Position numbers and translations under genes: made by a program. This document shows, one piece after another, positions 45,731-56,699 of a stretch of 64,000 bases of DNA; the stretch's first letter is position 1, and each line of letters opens with the position of its first letter. The notes under the pieces are model-generated. The model did not search any database. It worked only from the letters and a program-made list of their open reading frames with translations, and was not told the origin of the DNA. This DNA is from Warburgia ugandensis (Eukaryota > Streptophyta > Magnoliopsida > Canellales > Canellaceae), in the NCBI GenBank assembly GCA_035236585.1, contig CP141136.1, forward strand, positions 25,459,426 through 25,523,425, given 5' to 3'.

Positions 45731-45903
45731 AGGGCAGCTAAGTGTATGAATCTCCTGCATATGCTGGGTTTGGGGAAAGGCTGGACCACAAAAGGTCTAT
45801 CGTATGTAACCTTATCTTGCATTTTGCAAGAGACTATTTCTATACTTCAAACCCATAACCTGTAGGTCACACTACTACAATTCTACTGTTGTGCCAAGCC
45901 TAC
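45731..45903 (-). mobile_element. Au-type SINE
   Basis: On the minus strand: ggcttggcacaacagtag (A-box side), tgacctacaggttatgggtttgaag in pieces (B box), 'cttgcaaaatgcaagataagg', and a 3' end with 'cagctgccct'. It is full length but diverged. Confidence 0.75.
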
Positions 45904-46374
45904 CTTTTTTGGGTCCATAACATCTATGAATCAAGAAAATTCAAGCTTTCAATTTGTTCTTGAAGCGTCACCCCTATTTGTACATTGGGTTATGGGTTCA
46001 AGGTACGACGTCCATCCCCACCGTAGGGATGGCGTACGTATGCATGGAAGAGTGGGAGTGTGTATGAGTGTAGAAATTACTGTTACATTAAGAAAAAAAA
46101 ATGGTTACAAGGAAATTCGCTAATGCATCATGGAACATGCCACATGGCCAAGATTACCTTGACAAGCCTATCAAAATCAAGCTTAAGCTTACCTTTAGAG
46201 GAGGGAATCGTCCAACAATAACCGTTCATTGAACGCTTTCTTTGATGTTTCTTTGTTTCCAACTTTGAAAAGTAGAAAGCTCATCGTGAGAATATCAGGA
46301 TCTGCAACCATCCAAGTTAACTACATCACCAACTGAAGTTCAGACCACTCTCTAGAAGAATAAACATATTCTCC
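45904..46374. other. Intergenic with a second SINE-like scrap
   Basis: 45985-46100 (gggttatgggttcaaggtacgac, then ccccaccgtagggatggc and gagtgtagaaattactgttac) has a B-box-like word and a TnGTAGAAA-type end, suggesting a different tRNA-derived SINE. No gene is seen. Confidence 0.4.
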
Positions 46375-49300
46375 TGTAACACCCCAGATTTTTAAGACAA
46401 AATTTTTTTATTTTATTTTTTATAATGACATTTTAAGTAAGAGCATTTGGGATCCCATAAAAAAAGATTTATTTAACATTTTACTAAACCTATCTTAAAA
46501 CTCCGGGTGTTAATTTTTCCTTTCTCAAAATGGCGTACATGTAATTTAAACATAAATAAATAATCCGCGTATAAATCAACGTCAAATAAATAGGCGCCTT
46601 TATTTTAAATCAAATAAACGTTCAAAAGACAATAATAATATGGCCCAGGGTCTATCCATCATAACATCCCATATAAATGTCCAATATATGTCCAAAGATC
46701 TAAATCACATCCAAATATAAAGTATGCAGTCGATAATAAAATTCAAATGGTAATCCACTCTAATGACTCACATTACTGTCTAAAACTATAGGGAAACTAG
46801 TCTTCAGCAGCTCTCAAGGTTTATCAACCGCTTTTCCTTTCCTGGTGTCGCGCTCGAGATCTAAGGCATTGCAAAACAAAGCAATGCCTCAGCAAGCTAT
46901 CGCTTGTGTAGGTACATAGACAATTAATGTAATAAATGCAAGAAATAATGAACAATACTGATGAAAAATCTAACATTTATGAAGATAGTGATATCATAAT
47001 GCCATGTTCAATAAATGCCAATTTATTCCATATGCTAAAACATAAAATTCACGGAGTTAAAACATGACATGAATCAATAAAATGGCGCATACAACAAGAA
47101 TAAGGGCACCCTAAGGTAATGGGTCCCACCACATCGCATGAACATCCCTGATCAGGAGTACACATAGTCAACCTCTGAGTGTTGTCACACCCAGGCATAC
47201 CATCTATAACCATGCTCATCATACATGCACACATAACAAGAATATGGGCCATCATGCTGCAGTGGCAACCCTCCATGGGTATCAACCACCGCCGCTCTCC
47301 GTCGACACCATAACGGGAGACTTAACGTCTGTCCCCATGGAAAGGCTCAGACCGGTAGTGTGGACTATCCATGTTACCAAACCCCTACCGAATGCCATCT
47401 ATGGGCAGGTGTCTATCATATCACAAACTCATCACATCATAATCTCGGAAGGTGGGTGGCCTACTCTATCCCTCCAGCATGACGCCCTCTGGGGCGAGAG
47501 CACCCGTCATCAAATATAAAACACGGAAATCATATGTATATGCTAAAGCTCAAGAGCACTTATAGCTTGAAATCCCCAAGACATGTCCCTCATCCTGGGG
47601 TTAGCCTATAAAAGGACCAGCTACTAAGCCTCTATACTCATTTCCATGTAAATCCATGCATTTTCTATATATATAATAAGAAATAAATCTCTAATTAAGC
47701 ATAACTAATTAACATCATGCTTGTAAAAGCATTTTAAATAAGTTTATTCAGTAAAAGAATTCAATTTGGAATAACCATCCTGTACGCAATGTCGCATGAA
47801 ATCCATGGTAAATAAAAATCGCAATTTATAACACAATCACACATGATGCTATTGTTTAAACATGGTTTAAAATCAAGGCAAAACATTAGTTGTCGTCACC
47901 TACCTCAGTGTGAGACTACTAGCTTGCTAATAACTCCCTTTAATTGGTATATTCAAGTGCACCTATACATGTCACATCACTATTTTAAAATTTTTCTAAA
48001 TAAAAAGTGGTCATTTCTAAGTTTTTAAGTTAAAACTAGGTCCGCGTCGTCAATACGGTCACAACGCCTCTTCCGGATCGTGATTTGGACCTCTCTAGCT
48101 CCCAAAAATCAAGTTTTAGTGAAAACTACGCTAAAATGGGGCTTGCCGGACCACCATAAGGTGGTTTAAACCGGTGGCGCCTCTTTTCCGCCGGTTTACA
48201 CCGGCGTACACTGGCTCACAAAGACGCACGGCGACGCAGATGCCGCACGGGACGCGCGCCGTGCTTCTTCGGCACCGTGACGCACGCGCGCACGGTCGCC
48301 AGGACGCGCAGCGTCCCGGCCCCACAGCGCCCGTCAACTGCAGGCGTCCGCGCGCGCGCATCGCCGCGCATGTGTGCGACGCCGACGTCATCCGACGTCA
48401 TCCCCTGCGCGTCCCGCCGTGCGTCCTGGCGTCAGCGCCAGGGCGCCGACGCCGTTGACGACGCCGGAGAAGACGACCGGATTCCGGTCGCCTCTGGCGG
48501 AGCTACAGAGCTCCGTTTTGAGTGATTTTTGCGCCATTTTCTTCAGAATTCTCTCTAGAATCCATTTATGCCCTCCTTTTGCACTAATTTTTCCAAAAAC
48601 CATGGTTTTTAAACGATTTTTCCCAAGTTCCCAAAAACATCCCTAGGTACTGGTTTTTGAGTTTTCTAGAGAATTCCACCGTTGGATCACTCCCAAATTT
48701 AAAGGATATGCTCTTGGGTCTCTTGTGCACTAGTTGGACGGTGCGATTTTCAAACTGATAAGGTTTGATCCGTGAAATCACGCTCCAACAGTAGCATGTA
48801 CAAAGCCCCCAAAAATCTGATTTTTTTCCTAATTTTTAAATACTTTCCTAATTAATTTTCTTATTAATAAATACAGAAAAAAACACGGATTTGAGGCTTA
48901 CCTTGTGCCTGGTCGGTTTGCTCGTGTGGCCGGGGCTCCACTCGCCGGAAACTTCAGATTTTTGCAGGTCTAGGGTTTTGCGTAGCATTCATGGAAAACG
49001 CTCAAAGTGGAGCGTTTTGGCTCCTAGAGGAGCATAGATATAGGGTTTTAGAGTCTTGGGGAAGAGTTTCTCTTCCCCACACCCTCTTTCCACGTCTCTC
49101 CGGTGATTTTTCCGGCACTGGTAGAGACGTGTGGAAGACGGGGGTGCCAGTATCAATTTGGACCCTTGTCTAATACGTCTCTACCAAATGACCAAATTGC
49201 CCTTCCAACTTTGACGGCTCACAACTCCCTCGTTTGAGCTCTGTTTTTCGCGTTCTTGGTGGCGTTGGATTCGTATTGATGAGCACTTTCTAATTATTAT

Positions 49301-49389
49301 GTTTTCAGGAAAGAATTTCATCCATAAATTTTTTATTTTAATTTATTTAATAATTTCCTATTTTTATCTTAAAAATTAAGGATATTACA
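46375..49389 (-). repeat. Solo LTR, 3015 bp, Tekay/Del-like
   Basis: It starts TGTAACACCCCAGATTTTTAAG and ends AAGGATATTACA. The flanking pentamers tctcc (46370-46374) and tcacc (49390-49394) differ at one base and are a plausible aged TSD. No internal region, PBS or second LTR is next to it, as expected after LTR-LTR recombination. Blocks match the LTR at 177-4238. Several GC-rich ORFs inside are not genes. Confidence 0.75.
48170..48480. other. CpG-dense island inside the solo LTR
   Basis: A 310-base stretch very rich in CG (for example cgcgcgcgcatcgccgcgc), in sharp contrast with the AT-rich surroundings. It gives rise to overlapping Arg/Ala-rich ORFs in several frames, none convincing. 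Confidence 0.8.
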
Positions 49390-50174
49390 TCACCCAAGTA
49401 ACCTTAGGTAAATCATCTTTCAAACAAAAACTTATTCAGACGTTACAACGGTCCATTTTGTGTGATGTCTAGTTACTAAGTGTCCAATTCTGGACAAATA
49501 AATTGAATGATCCAGATCAAGAAAAGCAGGGACTCATTGTGACTAAAGTACAGGATCAACACGGTAATTGCCAGGCCGAGTGCCATTCTACAGGGATCCT
49601 CTTACGCCGTATGTGTCTACAAATTTTCTTTGATCGTTTTTCTAATAAAGGGCAGCTCCATAGTTCCAAGCTCTGGCATATGCAAAATTCAGGGAAAGGG
49701 CAGACTACAAGAGTTTATAGTATGCAAAGAGATCATTTCTTTAATCGTTTCTCTTGTCCAGGAAAAGGGCAGATCACAAGAGTTTATAATATGCAAAGAG
49801 ATTATTTCTTTCATTGTTTCTCTAATGATGATAATAATTTTCATCGTAATGGGGTGCGAATCAAAAACTTTGGATTCTGAACATGGAAGCAAAGAGAAAA
49901 AGAGGCAAAGGCAACAACTGATGATCGACAAGTATAAAAAGTGCAAAATAAGATCTCAACAGATAATAGTCTTTGAATGGTGCATTTGCATGAAAAGATC
50001 TGAACAGCCAAGAATCAGTACTACATGGCTATCTCGTAGTCAAAGGAGAAGGAAGGAAGATATGAGTTCCCTTGCATCTCACTTAGGAACTAATGAAACG
50101 ATATCTTAAAGGCTAAGAAGAGATATCTCATCGGTTAAGATGATCCAAGCCACTGGGGTTCTGGAAAGAAGAAG
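49390..50174. other. Intergenic with SINE-like scraps
   Basis: Two near-copies of 'gggcag(a/t)..acaagagtttata.tatgcaaagagat' at 49699-49732 and 49768-49803 resemble a tandemly duplicated piece of the SINE 3' region. A plus-strand ORF of 159 codons at 49630-50109 spans these repeats and is not convincing. Confidence 0.4.
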
Positions 50175-50293
50175 ACTACAAGGGTCAATAGTATGCGGCC
50201 TTATCTTGCATTTTGTAAGAGGTTATTTCCATGCCTTGATCCTGTGATCTCAAAGTCACACGATGACAACTTTACTGTTGAGCCAAGGCTCCC
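50175..50293 (-). mobile_element. Au-type SINE, 5' part
   Basis: On the minus strand: ccttggctcaacagtaaagt, 'tgtgactttgagatcac', 'cctcttacaaaatgcaagat', 'attgacccttgtag'. The 3' end is missing. Confidence 0.7.
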
Positions 50294-53200
50294 CTTAAGA
50301 TTCGCAAACGTGCTGGAAGAAATGATGGAAGCTCTCTCCCATAAGAGATTCTCGGCCATACATATACTTTGTTCAGGTAATAGTTTAACTGCCGAACTCG
50401 GCATTCTGTTGAGATAAGCTTGGTTGCATGTTTTAGTCATCACTTTTTCTTTTGGCTGATATTTAGATTTAAGAGCGTAATTTGTTTTATAATTCTTCAT
50501 TTGTATTAAAAAAAAAAATACAGGAAAAATCTATTGCCATCCAATATATCCATATTGTTCTTCATAGACTGCTAATCATTTTTCATTCTGCATAATAACT
50601 AGCCCATTTAGGGCTATCTAAGATTAGGATGGGTCAACTATGACCAGGACGAGCCAACTTTGAACTTGGACCTACCAGTTTATCCTTTGTTTAAGGAGAA
50701 ATCCCGACCATTTATTGCATTTGAGCATGACTCAAGATGAGAAGCATATTTTATCCTCCTAAGCAAATTGGGGTGCCACCACGTAGCTTTCGAACAAATT
50801 CATACTTGTGACTTATAATCAATCAACATGTGTCCCCGATGACCAAGCACATATTTTACTAGCCAATAGAATCTCTCTTTCGTAATTTTAGTTTTTGGGG
50901 CATATTTTGTGTCCTTGTCCATGTCAAGATGCATAGTAAAGGGAAATTATTATATAACATTTTCATATGAAATCTTCCCTTACAATAATTTTCCACTGGG
51001 CCACTTACGCGAATGAGCATAAATTGTAGATTGTTTATCTACCAAGCTTCATGATACGTTGGTCCCATGAAACACGTATGTTTCACTCTTTGCCCGAGAA
51101 AAAGAGAGAATCAAACTCATCCTAAGTATTTGTAGCAGTGAACGTCCAGACCCCAGACGCTTGGGTATTTGTTGTAGGGAAATTTACATATAGGGCCAAG
51201 AAGCTTGAAAGAGAAGCTCAATTGTCCTACATATAAAAAGTTTGATAAATTAATAGCTAATAAACTGATATTCACTTGATATAATGTTTTCGGTCCTAAT
51301 TTACTCTAACATGCTCAATTGGTAGGATAATATATTTTCAAAATTTCCTAAAGAACCCATGAATTACATTCATTAATATTCTCTTTTTTGAAGATTTATT
51401 GCTTCAAAAATTAAGTTTAAATTGAGATAGATATTCGTCGTGAGAGAGAGAGAGAGAGAGTTGGACGAAAATTAGGAGCAAATAAAGATAAATGCACACT
51501 GAGGCAAGAAAGAGAAAAAGAAAGACATAGATAGATATGTATGTTTTTCAATAAAAAGAAAACGACTGAGATCTTCTCGATAAAATAATATATATTAATT
51601 TGATGAAGAATTTTTTATAAAATTAAATCCCACTAACTTAGCAAAAAAAACCTTTAAACCAAGGTTATTAAAAATTGAGTGCCAGAGAATAATTCGAAGA
51701 ACAAATTGCCAAGTTTAAGAAATGCAACTAGGACGTGGTATAATTTAGGCAAAGGAGAATGTCACGAGTCCCAATTATACTAGACACCATGCTGAAGTAC
51801 TAGAGAGTCCTTAAAACCATTATAAGTGATTAAGACACATGTTTCATAGAAAAGTTTTAGATGAAAATGTTTAAACTCCCAAGAACATAACTTTGCTTCT
51901 CCACAAACTTTCACCCACCAAATATCTCTATACTGAATAATTGAAACCACTATTATACTTGGCAAGCAAGGAGAAGACAATTACATCATGACCAATGGAC
52001 AACCATCATTAACTGGAGAAAATTTTTAAGGCATCACCCACCAAAAATGCACCACCGAAGATTGAAAGGTTGCAACCCCTCGACCACGTATGCCCCCCTT
52101 GTACATTTAGCCACGTCTGCTACAGCCACAGTCACGACAGAATTTCCCATTAATTTATGCTACCATTACTATCCACTTTTGGGTTAGTTGATTCCAAGAT
52201 GGTTTTATGTCATAAATAGGGCGACATTTTAGGTTTGCATTTAATTCTAGGGTAGCTTGTCCTGGATAATTCCTTATTTTTATTCACGAAACATTTCAAG
52301 TTCAATTTAATTAAGAAAGTGAGAATCAATCTGGGCCCACATTTTACAACATTTATCCTTATTCAACGAAGATAATTTTCAATTTGGGCCCACATTTTAT
52401 AACATTTATCCTTATTCAATGAAGATAATTCTCCTTTAATAATAAAATACATGGTGTCTCCACATGTAAATCAAGGGTCTAAAGGCTCGGGTAAATGTTC
52501 ATGCTAGCTGTCCAAGCCATGGTTCTGGTTGGAATAGCCGAAATATTCTGCTTCACTCGATCTACTTAGAATGGGTCCCCTAAATGAATGGTTTTGATCA
52601 TCTAACGGCTCGAATTTTATGATGGATAAAATATATTTTTGTTGGAATAATTGAGATAGTTTATAACAAACTTATCCCTTTCGTTTTCCCACCCAAACAT
52701 CAATAATAAGTAGTTTGATGGAGGACCAGACGCCAATGGGCATTTAAAACCCGCTCCAACGACTATTTTTGCCAAGTCAACACGGCCTACCTGAAACCAG
52801 TCTTTAATGGAATAAAAAACCATTAAAACAAAGAAAAAGCTAAAATGACAGTAGCTGTCACACTTTATCCTAACAGACATTATATGGAGGTCATTATTTG
52901 CCGAGGGAACAAGATCAGATCCTGTAATTTAATAAGTAAGATAAAGGCCATCAAATTGCCATTATTCTTAACTTGATCAGAGCATCTTGACCCTTGATCC
53001 ATTAAACATTGATTTTGGTACCATCGGTTGGATTTCTCCACAGAAACAGTTGATTTTTATGGGTTTGATCGTCGATCCTGATGGTCTTGGTTGACCAACC
53101 GAAACATACCGTGATTAAATGTGATCTACGTGGTGAATTTGCAGATTATCAAATGGTCGATACTAATATGATAGGTTTTGTTGACAAAACACCATATTTA

Positions 53201-53756
53201 TCAACTAAATCACCTGATAATTCCGTCTTACATCACAAACATTCCCGCTTGTTCAATGATTTTGTTGTGGAACGAAGTCAACGGTCTCGATTATCACATT
53301 TTCTCATGTGGGCTCAAAAACTGACTGTTCGTTTGCGTTGTGATCAAGGGTCCAAGATTATCCGATAAAAAAATAGCATCGATGTGATAAATTGTTGTTC
53401 CGTATAAGACAACGGACAGGATCATCTCAACAGACCCACGTGGGACTTACACAAGTGTGTTTTATGAAAGATCACATATTTCTCCATGTGGGCCCTGGTA
53501 AGGGTTGACCTTCAGCCCCGATCGTAACAGTCATGTACTCGAAATAAAAATGAAAATGATTTATCAGAAAAAAAAAATCAGCGGACGTAAACGCCACATA
53601 TTAAAAACAAGGAATTCCATATTTAAGATCCGAGCTGTCTTACCAGCCCCCACCTCCCACAGAGTAAAGTTGGCTTTGGTCATTTCCCAAGCCAACTGCA
53701 GCAAACACAAACAAAGTATTAGACGGAGACACAAATCCATTGCACAAACTGGGAAC
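50294..53756. other. Intergenic and distal promoter of the VAP gene
   Basis: No gene is recognised. A short (GA)n lies at 51444-51460. 52315-52430 carries a 60-base direct duplication (gggcccacattttacaacatttatccttattcaa and a diverged repeat). The sequence is otherwise AT-rich. Confidence 0.45.
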
Positions 53757-53832
53757 AAATATATAGAAAGCGAGATCTATCTCTCTCTGCCGGAGAAAAT
53801 CTCCACACAGTCGGTTTCAACAAAACCCAGTT

Positions 53833-53880
<48 letters not shown>
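53757..53880 (+). promoter_or_regulatory. Possible TATA box and (CT)n leader of the VAP gene
   Basis: aaatatatag at 53757-53766 is a TATA candidate 170-180 bases before the ATG. It is followed by a 44-base CT microsatellite at 53837-53880 that would lie in the 5' UTR, a common feature of plant housekeeping leaders. Confidence 0.4.
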
Positions 53881-53881
<1 letters not shown>

Positions 53882-53935
53882 ATGGACTAAAAACCGGGTT
53901 TTTTCCGTCCTGGGTGCTGGTTTTTTCGTGGAGAA

Positions 53936-56447
53936 ATGGCGATTGCAGAGGAGAGATCCGATGGGAAAGTGTGGAGTCTTTGTAGGATGCCGTTTTGGCA
54001 ATCAGGGAGTGCTTCTTCTTCTACACAGAGTCTTCATTCCCAGAGTCAAAGTCATCAGCATGTTGAGGGCTCGAATCCTCAGGCGAGCTCTGTTTCTTCT
54101 GTGGCAAGGTCGTTTCTGCCCGCACGACGCAGGCTGCGGCTTGATCCCTCCAGCAAACTCTACTTTCCATGTGAGTTCTGTGGATTGGACCTTTGGTTGT
54201 TGACTTTGGGTCTTGTCCTTCCTTTTTTCGTAAGTTTTTGTGTTTTGTTTTGGATGGGGAATTTCTTGCAAGTCCTTGGATTTGTTGATTTTGGAAGTTT
54301 TATATAATTTGGGGTCTTTTTCCTTTAACTGATTTTTTATCTGGGTCATTTTCTTTTTTCTATTTAGGGGTATGTTAAACCCTGGAGGTTTTGTTAATTT
54401 GGGATGTTTTGTTGATTTGAGTAATTGGTGTCCATGATTTACTGATTTATCTATATGTTTTTCTGTTTAGTTTATGATTCTATTGATGAGGGATTTTTTC
54501 CCGTTTATTTCTGGGATGTGTGGATCTTATTTTCGTGGTCAATTTAGAATTTGGGTCTGATGTTTATGTAATTGTTTACTTTTTTTATTTGTATATTTCC
54601 CTGATTTGTTTGTTAGTTAAGATGTTTTAATCATTATATTGAGTAAGTTGACTTTTTCTTTGTTGATGGGTTTCTCAACCATGTTGGTATTTTGGACAAG
54701 TAGGTCTGATTTAGATGCTGGTTATAAAATATATTTGCTGAATTTGTTGTACACAAGAGTTTTATCTCTTTGTTTTTATGGTTGTTAGATAACCAACAGA
54801 GTATTCTGTTGGGCTGTGCTTTTGCTAAGAAGCCATTAGAATGAACCTATTGCTGATCCGGGTTTTATTGAAAACATTGTTGAAAAAAATTGAAGAAATG
54901 TTGGCTTTCAATATTTTCATTTTCATTTCAGTTTTTTTTTCTTTTGCGTGCAAATTGACGTATCGTTTTGTTTTCTGTTGAAGATGAACCTGGTAAACAG
55001 GCTAGAAGCGCAATCCGGATTAAAAATACCAGCAGATCTCACGTAGCCTTTAAGGTAAGTTTGAATGTTTCTTAGTTCTCATTTCTGTTGATGATGATCT
55101 AGTTTGGCCAATGCTGATAAGTCCACATTGTTGGATTAAGCTCATTAACATCTCTATGATCCAAATACTGTATGCCAGTTCAAACAATAAAATTATTTTT
55201 GTACATATTCTGCATTAGTTATTAGGCTGTACTGAAACTTGTGGTTGATATTATTGTCCCTGTGTATAATATTTATTGTCATTCTTACTTTTATTAGTCA
55301 TTGTTAGTGTTGTTGTTATCCATTTGCATGGGTTATACTTATTCTGGTTTCAAAATTTTCAGTTTCAAACAACTGCACCCAAGAGTTGTTTCATGCGTCC
55401 TCCAGGTGGTATTCTTGCTCCTGGTGAAAGTCTGATAGCGACTGGTAAATGACCCGATTCGTGTATTCCATTTTTTTTTTTCTTTTCAATTGTTATTATC
55501 TCTTTCTTGGTGTAACTACTTGATAATGCGGCAATATTCCATTATGATGTCCTTCTGTTTTCATTTTGAATCAGTGTTCAAGTTTGTGGAGCACCCAGAG
55601 AACAACGAGAAACAAAATGATCAGAAGAGCAAGGTTAAATTTAAAATTGTGAGTCTGAAGGTGAAAGAAGGAATAGATTATGTTCCAGAACTGGTGAGTC
55701 TCACACCTAAACTGGAAGCTACTATGTATAGTTAAGCTATTATTTTATGTAACAGTCTCATACTTATTACAAAACTTATATATATGTATATATTCTTCTT
55801 ACATTTTCATCTGGTAGTTTTGCACCTTAGCAAGGTCAGACCCATTTGTGAGGCACGTACAAGATGGTGCTGGAAATGGGAACAGAATTGCATAATGACC
55901 TGTCTGCTTCATGCTTTGACTGTCTTCCTGTTCTCTTGAGTAGAAGTGTTCTGTTAGCTTCTGTCTGGACTAAAAATGGACTTGAAATGTTTTCACAGTT
56001 TGATGAGCAAAAGGATCAGGTGGCAGTCGAGCAGATTCTGCGGGTAGTTTTCTTAGAAGCTGATCGCTCTAGCCCTGTGAGTAGAACTTTCTGTTGTTGT
56101 TTATGCTGCTGCAAGGATTGCTCTCTGTTTAAGTGGATAATTATATTTCTTGGATTCGTTGTTACAAGGCATTGGAAAAACTGAAACGCCAGTTGGCCGA
56201 GGCTGAGGCTGCACTCGAGGCACGTAAGAAACCTCCTGAAGACAGTGGTCCACGGATTGTTGGTGAAGGACTTGTCATAGATGAATGGGTAAGCTAATTG
56301 TGTATTTAAATTAATTTGCATTTGTAATTTTTTGATTCAACTGAAATATTGCTTACATTGTTTAATCTTCTGTGGTTCTTTGACCAGAAGGAAAGAAGAG
56401 AAAGATATCTAGCTCGGCAGCAGGTTGAAGGGGTTGATTCAGTGTAA
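53936..56447 (+). CDS. Vesicle-associated protein (VAP/MSP domain), VAP4-like, seven exons
   Basis: Exons 53936-54170, 54984-55054, 55363-55444, 55575-55693, 55999-56076, 56169-56288 and 56388-56447 all have GT-AG borders and keep frame, giving 254 residues. Residues 1-60 are Ser/Gln-rich after MAIAEERSDGKVWSLC and likely disordered. An MSP (PapD-like) domain covers about 66-190 (LDPSSKLYFPYEPGKQ, IKNTSRSHVAFKFQTTAPKS, MRPPGGILAPGE). A short coiled coil follows (LEKLKRQLAEAEAALEARKK), and the tail is IVGEGLVIDEWKERRERYLA. There is no C-terminal membrane anchor. This layout matches the Arabidopsis VAP4/MAMI group (At4g21450, At5g54110), thought to act at ER membrane contacts by binding FFAT-type peptides. 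Everything is intact; this is the clearest conventional gene here. Confidence 0.93.
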
Positions 56448-56693
56448 AAGTTGCAGTTGCCGCCATTATTGTAAGCTTTCTATTGTGCGAAAAGAATGAT
56501 TCTGTTATGGATTGTGGAGGAAGAATGTATCATTATCTATCCCCTTCTACATCCAGTTCACAGGGGCTTGTTAAAAGTTTCTTGAGGACAATAACTTAGT
56601 TTGATGTCATAAATGTGGCATGAACCTTATGGGTTTGAGTTACTTTGTTCAGGCTTATATCACTTGTAGATAATTGGATTTTGCTCATTTTTT

Positions 56694-56699
56694 AATAAA
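56694..56699 (+). other. Poly(A) signal of the VAP gene
   Basis: AATAAA, 247 bases after the stop codon, a normal plant 3' UTR length. Confidence 0.6.

Noticed and set aside
48131-48646. Arg/Ala/Pro-rich ORFs in several frames
   Set aside because: They come from the CpG-dense block of the solo LTR; overlapping frames on both strands, no domain, no conserved counterpart in the related LTR.
49630-50109. 159-codon ORF as a gene
   Set aside because: It spans a duplicated SINE-like scrap and lacks any domain; a second frame is also open across it.
53505-54203. 232-codon plus-strand ORF
   Set aside because: It overlaps the promoter, CT repeat and first exon of the VAP gene in a different frame; the VAP frame has clear homology.
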